DNA of 30,526 nucleotides, taken from positions 1 through 30,526 of the IMG/VR virus record IMGVR_UViG_3300010389_001519. One strand, 5' to 3'. Of the stretch, positions 7,428 through 13,206 are shown piece by piece. The translations under genes were made by a program, and so were the position numbers. The DNA is from a virus. The notes beneath the pieces are model-generated. The model was not told the DNA's origin and did no database searches. It saw only the letters and a list, made by a program, of their open reading frames with translations. The stretch's first letter is position 1, and each line of letters opens with the position of its first letter.

Positions 7428-8042
7428 TTGTTGAGCCGTTTGTTCTTTAAATCGCTTACAAGCCTTTTCGTAGTATTCAGCATCTATCTCATAGGCTATT
7501 AACTTTCGTTTCATTTGGTGGCAGGCTATGGCTATGCTTCCGCTTCCCAAGTGAGTATCCAAAATCAAATCGCCCTCGCTCGTATAGTTTTCTAAAATCC
7601 ATTTGTAAAGTGATACTGCTTTTTGAGTTGGATGTATTTTTATATCTTCATTATGAAACTCTACTCTACTTTTTCTAAAGGCTTTACTTGCACTATCAAA
7701 TGAAGTCCACGCCATTTCAAAATCACTGCCCGTAAACTTTTGTATTTTATCTTAAATCAAAAAGCATCTTGTGCTTGGTAAATAATCAAGAAAGTAATTT
7801 CCACCCCAAATAATTTGATTTTTAGATACCCTCATAAGTTCTTTAAAATAGTTTGCACTTGGTATTTCCTTATCCCATCCTTTTTTAGGGATGCTATTCA
7901 TTTGTATTTTACCTGTTTTGCCGCCTTTAAATTTATCGTGCAAACCATAAGGCGGGTCAACTATTGCAATATCAAAGTAGTTGTCGCCATAGCCTTTTAA
8001 GGCTTGTAAGCTATCCCCGTGTATTAATTCAATGTCTTTCAT
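7416..8042 (-). pseudogene. DNA adenine methyltransferase (beta order), interrupted by an in-frame TAA
   Basis: Read leftward, one frame encodes a methyltransferase of about 208 residues, broken only by a TAA at 7754-7752. The first part (96 aa) has HGDSL and the catalytic DPPYGLHD. After the stop the same frame continues with 12 residues (DKIQKFTGSDFE) into MAWTSFD, then HPTQK and the AdoMet-binding DTHLGSGS. Catalytic motif first and AdoMet motif last is the beta-class order of N6-adenine or N4-cytosine methyltransferases. The expected sequence at the stop is LIWDK, so TAA replaces what is usually a Trp codon. No frameshift is needed. Possibilities: pseudogene, sequencing/assembly error, or two polypeptides that associate (the second ORF has a Met 36 bases after the stop). 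Coding sequence looks more AT-rich than the neighbouring phage genes. Typical role of an intact enzyme: protection of phage DNA from host restriction. Confidence 0.82.
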
Positions 8043-8050
8043 ATAAATCC

Positions 8051-8069
8051 GTGTTTACAGTTGCTAACA
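8051..8069. repeat. Right imperfect inverted repeat flanking the methyltransferase
   Basis: GTGTTTACAGTTGCTAACA; pairs with 7398-7416 (17 of 19). It lies 9 bases upstream of the methyltransferase start and its distal end (CTAAC) is also the left arm of the attC-like cruciform at 8064-8113. Confidence 0.7.
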
Positions 8070-8113
8070 ATGGCTATACGGCATTAAAACGACCGCATAG
8101 CCTCAATCGTTAG
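8064..8113. other. attC-like cruciform (integron cassette recombination site candidate)
   Basis: An imperfect palindrome. Paired segments: CTAAC 8064-8068 with GTTAG 8109-8113; GGCTAT 8072-8077 with ATAGCC 8097-8102; CGG 8079-8081 with CCG 8093-8095; loop 8082-8092. The outer arms fit the attC core boxes: rightward GTTAGGT (8109-8115) fits GTTRRRY, leftward ACCTAAC fits RYYYAAC. The flanking words CTAACAAT and CTCAA-TCGTTAG look like those of classical cassette attC sites. It sits 4 bases past the stop of the 8120-8365 gene and 21 bases before the methyltransferase start, the spacing expected between two cassettes read leftward. The opposite GTTAGCA arm deviates from consensus. No integron integrase is in the window. 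It could instead be a simple terminator hairpin. Confidence 0.5.
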
Positions 8114-8119
8114 GTCCAA

Positions 8120-8365
8120 TCAATCCCATTCCCAAGTACGAAGGTTTCTATTTTCAATACCACAGCGTAAAGCCTTCTCAATATCGCAATGGTAAATTAC
8201 TGTTTCATTATCTACCATCATACAAGTGATCCCCCTTAATGCGCTGTTAAACTTATCCATATTTATATCTGGATAGTATTTTAAGAGCATATCAATTTCA
8301 CTCTGAACAAACCCTTCTTTATTCTTTGTCTTAAAGTTGTAAACTTTTTCTCTAATGTTTTCCAT
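8120..8365 (-). CDS. Hypothetical protein, 81 aa
   Basis: A compact alpha/beta-looking protein with motifs EIDMLLKYYPDINMDKF and RGITCMMVDNETVIYHCDIEKAL, ending in RTWEWD. I have a weak memory of similar small proteins in phages and Bacteroidetes genomes, with no known function. It stands between two attC-like palindromes in the leftward accessory segment and looks AT-rich, consistent with acquisition as a cassette. Confidence 0.65.
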   Translation of the reverse strand: MENIREKVYNFKTKNKEGFVQSEIDMLLKYYPDINMDKFNSALRGITCMMVDNETVIYHCDIEKALRCGIENRNLRTWEWD

Positions 8366-8384
8366 TGTTCGTTATTACTCCCGT

Positions 8385-8446
8385 TCGGGTATAGCTAAAA
8401 CCATTTTATTGCGATACGTTAATACATTATACCGCATCGGGTATAG
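8385..8446. repeat. Direct repeat and hairpins in a non-coding gap
   Basis: The 10-mer TCGGGTATAG occurs at 8385-8394 and 8437-8446. The first copy lies in a CCCG-TT-CGGG hairpin (8380-8389) and the second in TATACC-gcatcg-GGTATA. The pair may be an operator or part of a processed leader for the downstream leftward genes. No gene was found at 8366-8508. Confidence 0.4.
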
Positions 8447-8490
8447 TCAACTATTTTGGTTCGTTTACTTGACATTCTAACTCAGACCCT

Positions 8491-8542
8491 AACCATTGAG
8501 GTTTATTGTCAGTCAAAGTATCTACTGACCGTTCTCATGGTT
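8491..8542. other. Second attC-like cruciform (weaker)
   Basis: Nested inverted repeats: AACCAT (8491-8496) with ATGGTT (8537-8542), one extra unpaired T at 8497, then GAG (8498-8500) with CTC (8534-8536), and an inner stem GTCAGT (8508-8513) with ACTGAC (8524-8529). A two-part stem with a single extrahelical base is the architecture of attC. Read leftward the end is CCTCAATGGTTAGGG, close to CCTCAATCGTTAGGT at the first site. Both core boxes deviate from consensus, so support is lower. Confidence 0.35.
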
Positions 8543-8628
8543 GCGTCAGAAGATGAACTTACTTCTGTGCGCTTTTCTGCACTTCTTATCGTTGTTACTT
8601 CCAAAAAGTACAATATATTATTCATCAT
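8509..8628 (-). CDS. Possible 39-aa ORF overlapping the previous gene
   Basis: ATG ATG at 8628-8623 overlaps the end of the 8618-8803 gene by 11 bases, and the ORF runs to a TGA inside the second cruciform. The product is Ser- and Thr-rich with no recognised motif. The overlap suits the operon style, but nothing else supports it. If cassettes are read leftward, it would be the ORF in front of the second attC-like site. Confidence 0.25.
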   Translation of the reverse strand: MMNNILYFLEVTTIRSAEKRTEVSSSSDATMRTVSRYFD

Positions 8629-8803
8629 GTGCAGTATCTTGCCCTTTTGGATAATATATTAACTCCGTCAATGTGGTGTCGGTATTCACGTTAATTCCGT
8701 CAGTTCGCTTTTTTAACTTGTCGTCATTGACTATAAGCATACTACCCATAGTCCAAACCACAAGGAACAACGCTCCTACTGTTGTGCGTGCGTTGTCTTT
8801 CAT
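8618..8803 (-). CDS. Small membrane protein, 61 aa
   Basis: One hydrophobic segment near the N-terminus (TVGALFLVVWTMGSMLIV) followed by a polar tail. The start overlaps the stop of the upstream gene (8800-9111). No family recognised. A small inner-membrane protein of the early leftward operon; host-takeover or superinfection functions are possible but not shown. Confidence 0.6.
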   Translation of the reverse strand: MKDNARTTVGALFLVVWTMGSMLIVNDDKLKKRTDGINVNTDTTLTELIYYPKGQDTAHDE

Positions 8804-9111
8804 GGTCTTAGATATTCGTTAACAGCGTAAAAGAGTGCTTCCTTTTCATCCTCCCCTGCTGCGTCATTTACCTTTGTGTTGGCTAAAAAATTACGCACTC
8901 TCTCAAACGTTTTTTTATGTTGGTCAATGCGTTCTTTCAACTCACGTATCTCTTTAAGGTCTTGGTAGCTTTTCTTTCTCATAATTCTTGCTCGGTAGCT
9001 TTCTAAAAGTTCCACAAGGTCAAGTTCCTGAATGTCTCCATTTTGAGCAGTTCCGTACCAGTCTTTTGGTTTAAGGTTGCGTTCGTTCAAAAATTCTTCT
9101 TCTGCTTTCAT
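8800..9111 (-). CDS. Hypothetical coiled-coil protein, 103 aa
   Basis: Starts with FLNERNLKPKDWYG, then a highly charged helical region (ESYRARIMRKKSYQDLKEIRELKERIDQHKK). Ends with a segment that looks alpha-helical (EALFYAVNEYLRP). It is the sixth or so gene in the leftward operon, with a stop/start overlap to the downstream gene. No function can be assigned. Confidence 0.62.
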   Translation of the reverse strand: MKAEEEFLNERNLKPKDWYGTAQNGDIQELDLVELLESYRARIMRKKSYQDLKEIRELKERIDQHKKTFERVRNFLANTKVNDAAGEDEKEALFYAVNEYLRP

Positions 9112-9363
9112 TTATAAGTGTTTTTCTTGCTTTGTAAGTGTTTTTCTTACTACGTCAGGATGTTCGTGTAGGTCGTTAAAAGCAACATCATGCCAATACC
9201 TCCACCCCTCTTTTGTTTTGTGCCATTCTGCAAAAGAAATAATAGCCTTCTGTAACGAAGAGCACTCGTCACGCCATCCTTCCCAACTCTTATCAACCTG
9301 ACTTAACGACCACTCGTTTAGTGGTGCGGGTAGTTCCTTTAACCATTCTTCTGTCTTTCTCAT
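9112..9363 (-). CDS. Hypothetical protein, 83 aa
   Basis: Trp- and charge-rich small protein (EEWLKELPAPLNEW, KSWEGWRDE, WHKTKEGWRYWHD). The start overlaps the stop of 9360-9719 by four bases; the stop (9112) lies directly next to the following ATG at 9111. No recognised domain. Confidence 0.62.
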   Translation of the reverse strand: MRKTEEWLKELPAPLNEWSLSQVDKSWEGWRDECSSLQKAIISFAEWHKTKEGWRYWHDVAFNDLHEHPDVVRKTLTKQEKHL

Positions 9364-9719
9364 GCCGTTGCTTTTAGATACGCTGCAATAGCGTTTGTTA
9401 CTTCTTTCATTGATTCAACGTAGTGCCGTAGTCCTTTGATCTCGCCTTCTAATTTCGCCTCTGCCATTATCAAGTCCTTACATTCTTCGTGTGCTTTTGC
9501 TTCACGCTCCTGAACAGTTCCTGAGTGCGCCAGCGTAGAAGACATTACGGTTAGTTTCCTTTCCGCTTTTACCTTTGGGTGTTCTACTTCCTTTCGGCTT
9601 AACTTTTCCGTGACTTCGGCTATGTGAAGGGCAAGAAACCCCCTTGCATTTAAGAGGGCTTCCGTGTCCTTAACGTTGAACCAATTAGGTAGGTTAGATA
9701 TTATCTCGTCCTTACTCAA
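9360..9719 (-). CDS. Hypothetical helical protein after the SSB-like gene, 119 aa
   Basis: Begins at a TTG that overlaps the stop of the SSB-like gene (TTGA), a strong hint of translational coupling. The sequence is almost wholly helical (VTEKLSRKEVEHPKVKAERK, AHEECKDLIMAEAKLEGEIKGL, VTNAIAAYLKAT), like a coiled coil. I do not recognise it. Its coupling with an SSB-like protein suggests a part in DNA replication or recombination. Confidence 0.62.
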   Translation of the reverse strand: MSKDEIISNLPNWFNVKDTEALLNARGFLALHIAEVTEKLSRKEVEHPKVKAERKLTVMSSTLAHSGTVQEREAKAHEECKDLIMAEAKLEGEIKGLRHYVESMKEVTNAIAAYLKATA

Positions 9720-10168
9720 AACGGTAGGTTGTCGTTAGATTGTTTGGTGCTTGACGCTGACCCATTCACAAAGTCCACGAACTTCTGTGCTGTCTTTATT
9801 ACATCATCTGCACTTGCACTTGACTGAGCGTGAAATTCCGCTGCTGCTTTAATACAGGTCTGCCGAATAATAGACTGGTTGCGGTTGTCGTCCCGTACTT
9901 CTTTGTGTGCCTCCGAATGTCTACGGTCAGACGCTGCACCTCCGAAGTTTTGATCGGGCTTTGAAACTTTACCCCAGCTTCCATAGTCGTTTGTGCCTTT
10001 CACTTCGTAGGACGCTTCATCGCCTACCTTAAATGGCGACTGTTGGGTCTTGTGGTTAGCGGTTAGGATTGTTCCGTCTTCAAACTCATACTCAAATTTG
10101 TAGAGTTTGCCATGCTTAGAATCGTAATCTCCTGCACCCTGAATGTTCTTAATCTTGCTTGTTTTCAT
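9716..10168 (-). CDS. SSB-like single-stranded DNA-binding protein (inferred)
   Basis: 150 residues. The N-terminal 70 residues are beta-rich and OB-fold-like (YKFEYEFEDGTILTANHKT, PFKVGDEASYEVKG). A helical region follows (IIRQTCIKAAAEFHAQ). The last residues, SNDNLPF, resemble the acidic-hydrophobic tip of bacterial SSB (DDDIPF), which recruits host replication and repair proteins. Position in the early operon opposite the primase-helicase fits. I have seen this N-terminal domain in Bacteroidetes phages without an agreed name, so the SSB label is inferred from the tip and fold, not from family identity. Confidence 0.5.
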   Translation of the reverse strand: MKTSKIKNIQGAGDYDSKHGKLYKFEYEFEDGTILTANHKTQQSPFKVGDEASYEVKGTNDYGSWGKVSKPDQNFGGAASDRRHSEAHKEVRDDNRNQSIIRQTCIKAAAEFHAQSSASADDVIKTAQKFVDFVNGSASSTKQSNDNLPF

Positions 10169-10178
10169 ATTTGTTTAT

Positions 10179-10418
10179 TTATAGAATATACTTTTTTTCT
10201 CGTTCAACTTGTGGCTTGCCCAGCACGTTTGCCATTTGGCATAGAATCATTCGCCTTTCGTGGTATTTAATAAGGTCTAACTTGACCAGCTTCTCAATGT
10301 TTTGCGTGAAGTCTTTTCTTGCGTCTAAGAACTTTTCTTCTGCGTCAATTAGCGCATCTACGTACCTGAGTTCTCCCATTACGTAATTTTCCATGTCGGT
10401 TACTGTTTCGTTTTTCAT
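10179..10418 (-). CDS. Hypothetical helical protein, 79 aa
   Basis: Helical, charged protein (ELRYVDALIDAEEKFLDARKDF, KLVKLDLIKYHERRM). The start is preceded by ACAAAACGAC, a word repeated in front of two other leftward genes. Overlaps the stop of 10415-10669 by four bases. No recognised family. Confidence 0.6.
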   Translation of the reverse strand: MKNETVTDMENYVMGELRYVDALIDAEEKFLDARKDFTQNIEKLVKLDLIKYHERRMILCQMANVLGKPQVEREKKYIL

Positions 10419-10669
10419 GTCGTTTTGTATGTGTTTAGTTTTTCAATAAGGCTACAATACTCTTGTCGCATACACTTTAATCTTTCTTCACGTAGTTTTT
10501 TATTTTCTGAATATCCAGACCAGTTGCCGTGGTTTAACCATTTTTCACAATCTTCTATTTGTCTTTTCAAAAATGAAATATCAAAACGCAACTCGTTAAC
10601 TTCATTTATTTCTGAATCGGTTAAAAGACGATATTCTTTTGATGGGTCTAAATTTGTTCTGATTTTCAT
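10415..10669 (-). CDS. Hypothetical protein, 84 aa
   Basis: Helical, charged (INEVNELRFDISFLKRQIEDCEKW, then LREERLKCMRQEYCSLIEKL). Overlaps both neighbours by four bases. No domain recognised; typical of small early phage genes. Confidence 0.6.
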   Translation of the reverse strand: MKIRTNLDPSKEYRLLTDSEINEVNELRFDISFLKRQIEDCEKWLNHGNWSGYSENKKLREERLKCMRQEYCSLIEKLNTYKTT

Positions 10670-10851
10670 TCTTCCAACTTTTTACTCTTGTCAACTGTGA
10701 ACCTTACTGTAAATTCCTTGTCGGGATTTTCGCTTGGCACCTCCATGTGTCTGCATAAATACCAATTTCCATCATCGGCTAAAGCGTAAAACTCTCCATT
10801 AACTTGCTTCACAATTATTCGACGTTTTGTATCTACTAAATGTAGATTCAT
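10666..10851 (-). CDS. Hypothetical protein, 61 aa
   Basis: Predicted beta-rich (RRIIVKQVNGEFYALADDGNW). Overlaps both neighbours by four bases. No family recognised. Confidence 0.58.
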   Translation of the reverse strand: MNLHLVDTKRRIIVKQVNGEFYALADDGNWYLCRHMEVPSENPDKEFTVRFTVDKSKKLEE

Positions 10852-11075
10852 GATTCAGCCATTTTTAAGACTGAAACAAAAGCATCGTAAAGCGACTTGT
10901 CTGCAGGCATGGTTCTCCAGTAAGCCCTAACGGTCTCCATAGTTTCCGTATCAACATTATAAATCCAGTCGTGGTTAATTCTTTCTTGTCTTGTTGCACC
11001 ACTCCAAGCATCTTCAACGTCTAATATAGTAGCTGTGTTAATCATATCAGGTGTTATAATTTCAAAGTTCTTCAT
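10848..11075 (-). CDS. Hypothetical protein, 75 aa
   Basis: Starts MKNFEIITPDMI; contains DVEDAWSGATRQERINHDW and a helical C-terminus (LYDAFVSVLKMAES). The start is preceded by AACAAAACGAC, as for two other genes of the operon. No family recognised. Confidence 0.6.
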   Translation of the reverse strand: MKNFEIITPDMINTATILDVEDAWSGATRQERINHDWIYNVDTETMETVRAYWRTMPADKSLYDAFVSVLKMAES

Positions 11076-11087
11076 GTCGTTTTGTTT

Positions 11088-11309
11088 TTAGTCTTCAACA
11101 GGCACTAAGATATATCCGAAGTCTTCTTTGTATTCGTTTACTCCGTGTTCGCCATCCCACTCTTCATTCACGCTACCTCTGTGTGTGATAAGAAGATTGC
11201 CTTCACATGAATTCGTTCGTGGGTTAATTGCGCTAAGCTCACTGGTGTCAACGTCGTAGATTTTAGCGTTGAACAATTCTTCGTTGGTTACTTTGATTGT
11301 GGTTTTCAT
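11088..11309 (-). CDS. First gene of the leftward operon, hypothetical, 73 aa
   Basis: I chose ATG 11309 (MKTTIKVTNEELFNAKIYDV) over a longer in-frame start at 11363, because 11363 lies upstream of the predicted promoter box. The product is small and acidic (NEEWDGEHGVNEYKEDFGY), suggesting a DNA mimic or binding protein, but this is a guess. Leader of about 20 bases includes AACAAAACGAT. Confidence 0.6.
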   Translation of the reverse strand: MKTTIKVTNEELFNAKIYDVDTSELSAINPRTNSCEGNLLITHRGSVNEEWDGEHGVNEYKEDFGYILVPVED

Positions 11310-11334
11310 ATCGTTTTGTTTTTTGATTACATGA

Positions 11335-11366
11335 CAAACATACGAACGATTTTTTAATCCCACAAG
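11335..11366 (-). promoter_or_regulatory. Leftward early promoter (Bacteroidetes type)
   Basis: Read leftward: TATGTTTG at 11342-11335 matches the Bacteroidetes -7 consensus TAnnTTTG at every defined position. A TTG at 11365-11363 stands 20 bases upstream, as expected for the -33 element. Predicted transcript start near 11329, giving a leader of about 20 bases before ATG 11309. Confidence 0.65.
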
Positions 11367-11370
11367 TTTT

Positions 11371-11397
11371 TTTTTAGAAATCTTTTACCTATGTTTG
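11371..11397 (+). promoter_or_regulatory. Rightward early promoter (Bacteroidetes type)
   Basis: TATGTTTG at 11390-11397 is a perfect -7 box; the upstream part is a T tract rather than a clean TTTG. Five bases separate the box from ATG 11403, so the transcript would start at or next to the start codon (leaderless). With the leftward box it forms a 9-base inverted repeat, ACAAAACATA-type: ACAAACATA (11334-11342) and TATGTTTGT (11390-11398), which could also be operator half-sites. Confidence 0.6.
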
Positions 11398-11402
11398 TTG
11401 CC

Positions 11403-11684
11403 ATGAAAGAAATACTAAAGCAGAATGGCGTAAGTATTAAAGAGGTTGCAAGCGTATGGGGTTGCCACCTGAACACCGCCAGTTCAAAGATTGAGTTTCC
11501 CCACACAATGAGCGTAAAGCAGTTCGATGACCTGTGTTATTACATGGACTACGACACTAACGCAATGTTTAACCACATCTTTCGTAAGGGCAAAGCACCT
11601 GACCACTATGTTCATAAGGAGAATCTACCTTATAGACAAAGGAAGGAGGCGAACGAACTTGAACGATTAAGAGGACAAGATTAA
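11403..11684 (+). CDS. Cro/CI-like HTH regulator, 93 aa
   Basis: Residues 10-30 ([20 protein letters not shown]) look like the two central helices of an XRE/Cro helix-turn-helix. A four-helix-like body follows ([16 protein letters not shown]). The C-terminus is basic and polar. It is the first rightward gene at the divergent promoters, the classical place of a Cro-like switch protein. I prefer ATG 11403 (MKEILKQ) to the in-frame ATG 11391, since the latter is part of the -7 box. Confidence 0.65.
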   Translation: MKEILKQNGVSIKEVASVWGCHLNTASSKIEFPHTMSVKQFDDLCYYMDYDTNAMFNHIFRKGKAPDHYVHKENLPYRQRKEANELERLRGQD

Positions 11685-11695
11685 AACAAATAGAC

Positions 11696-12406
11696 ATGGA
11701 TAAATTAACATCAAGAGAAATTAAGACATTAAACTTTCTTAATGAATTGTACCATCTAACTAAAGACGATTGGACTGAATTAAGTGTTTCTGCCATCTGC
11801 AAAAAAAATAACGCTACTCCAGTCACGGCACGAGTAGCACGGGAGCGTGGACTTTTTCTTGTAGGACCAAAGGTTCATAACACACCCCTATACAAATGGA
11901 ACACCACGAAGCCAAGTATACACATGGTTCGCAAGTTGTTAGATTTTGCAAGAGAAGCAGAAAGATTGCACGATGAAAAATCTCGTAATAAAAGGAAGGC
12001 AAGCCGAGCCAACAAATCAAAAGATAAGACTATGACACCGAAACAAACAACGCAACTATTGTTTGAAGATAAGCCGTACAGGCAGTTTGCACACTTGTCT
12101 ATCTCGAACGATGAAGCAAATATCCTTATTAAGAAGTTTGGCAAGGATAAAGTTGACGACATTCTATGTCAGATAGAGAATTACAAAAAGAACAAGAACT
12201 ATACTTCATTGTACCTGACTGCTCAGAATTGGCTAAACCGCAGACAAGAACAGGAGTACGCCAAGCGTAAGGAGTGGGAATTGCAAAAGAAACAGGCAGC
12301 AGAAAACCGCAAACGATTAGAGGCGATGAATGTATCGAAGCCTGTAAAGGAAACCAAGAAGGTCTCGATTTTGTGGGGGCTATATTCTTATGAGAAAAGT
12401 TTGTGA
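11696..12406 (+). CDS. Putative replication-initiation-like DNA-binding protein
   Basis: 236 residues. The N-terminal 75 residues look like a winged helix ([28 protein letters not shown]). A basic linker follows ([15 protein letters not shown]). The region about 125-180 ([20 protein letters not shown], then [18 protein letters not shown]) resembles C-terminal segments of phage replication initiators of the DnaD/O type. The tail is a charged helix ([16 protein letters not shown]). Position just before the DUF6291-like gene and primase-helicase supports replication. Precise family not recognised. Confidence 0.5.
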   Translation: MDKLTSREIKTLNFLNELYHLTKDDWTELSVSAICKKNNATPVTARVARERGLFLVGPKVHNTPLYKWNTTKPSIHMVRKLLDFAREAERLHDEKSRNKRKASRANKSKDKTMTPKQTTQLLFEDKPYRQFAHLSISNDEANILIKKFGKDKVDDILCQIENYKKNKNYTSLYLTAQNWLNRRQEQEYAKRKEWELQKKQAAENRKRLEAMNVSKPVKETKKVSILWGLYSYEKSL

Positions 12407-12528
12407 TTGACGCAACCTTTGTACTATATTTACGTCTATTAAGAGAGGTTGCCAGTTTAGCGGCTGCGTAAAAGGTTTCACAGCTTCCTTTCCTCTCTCT
12501 TATTTTAAGCTGTGGTAAAAAGCTAATT
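12400..12528 (+). promoter_or_regulatory. Promoter and structured leader of the replication genes
   Basis: TTTG at 12400-12403 and TATATTTA at 12425-12432 (21 bases between) fit a Bacteroidetes-type promoter with one deviation from TAnnTTTG. The transcript would start near 12438. The leader holds two interlocking pairings: TAAGAGAG 12440-12447 with CTCTCTTA 12495-12502, and CACAGCTT 12479-12486 with AAGCTGTG 12507-12514. They can form a pseudoknot or alternative hairpins, and the second ends 14 bases before ATG 12529. A further pair, GCAACCT 12412-12418 with AGGTTGC 12446-12452, spans the promoter. Confidence 0.5.
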
Positions 12529-13206
12529 ATGGACACCAAGACCAAGAAGAAATCTTTTATCGCCTATTCTGACTGGCGAGACACCTTCAACGAACTTACG
12601 GATGAAGATGCAGGGAAGTTGGTTAAACACATTTTCGCATACGTTAATGACGAGAAACCAACTACGGATTCTGTAATCATTAGGGCTGTCTTTGCTCAGA
12701 TGAAAAACGCCATTGACCGTGACAGGGAGAAGTGGGAAAAGCAAATAGAACAGCGGTCAAAGGCGGGAAAGAAGTCTGCAAAGGTAAGGGCAACGAAACG
12801 CAACGAGCGTTCAACGGTCGTTAACGAAACGGAACGAAATTCAACTGATAGTGTAAGTGTAAGTGATAGTGTAAGTGATAATGTATCTACTAACGTAGAT
12901 GATATGCACCCGACACTTCCACAGGTGATGGAAAAAGTATTAGACTTGTACGGTGAAGAAGTAGTACATTCTATGAGCGAGTTCTTCAGGGATAGTGCAA
13001 AATCGTTTTTCTACCACTACGATTCACAGGGCTGGGTCAAGGGCAACGGACTACCGCTAACAAATTGGGAAACGAAGTTAAAGGAGTGGGTGGAAAAAGA
13101 CAGGCGAGAGCAACGACCACGACCCGAGCTGCCGAAGATAGACCCTGCCAAAGAGAAGGCTGAACACTTTAAGAATGCACCAACGCTCAAAAAAGGAATG
13201 ATATGA
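12529..13206 (+). CDS. DUF6291-like phage replication protein
   Basis: 225 residues. The N-terminus (SFIAYSDWRDTFNELTDEDA, then GKLVKHIFAYVNDEKP, IRAVFAQMKNAIDRD) matches a domain that I know as DUF6291 from Bacteroidetes phage and prophage replication loci. A basic linker and a Ser/Asp/Val-rich low-complexity stretch follow; it is encoded by a 12-base unit GATAGTGTAAGT repeated at 12847-12858 and 12865-12876. The C-terminal part (KSFFYHYDSQGWVKGNGLPL, TNWETKLKEWV) is the segment common to phage initiator or helicase-loader-like proteins. The gene overlaps the primase-helicase start by four bases. Confidence 0.65.
   Translation: MDTKTKKKSFIAYSDWRDTFNELTDEDAGKLVKHIFAYVNDEKPTTDSVIIRAVFAQMKNAIDRDREKWEKQIEQRSKAGKKSAKVRATKRNERSTVVNETERNSTDSVSVSDSVSDNVSTNVDDMHPTLPQVMEKVLDLYGEEVVHSMSEFFRDSAKSFFYHYDSQGWVKGNGLPLTNWETKLKEWVEKDRREQRPRPELPKIDPAKEKAEHFKNAPTLKKGMI

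Noticed and set aside
7749-7757. Stop-codon reassignment (TAA read as an amino acid)
   Set aside because: TAA ends many intact genes in the window (for example 1518, 3737, 27003), and TAG and TGA also act as normal stops.
7398-8069. Insertion sequence around the methyltransferase
   Set aside because: There is no transposase between the repeats and I see no target-site duplication.
8456-8662. Rightward ORF of 68 codons in the gap between leftward genes
   Set aside because: It runs antisense to the operon, across the second cruciform and into the 8618-8803 gene, with no protein-like motif.
12847-12882. Hexamer/12-mer repeats as a CRISPR or regulatory array
   Set aside because: They are in frame inside the 12529-13206 gene and code for a Ser/Asp/Val linker; too short and without spacers.
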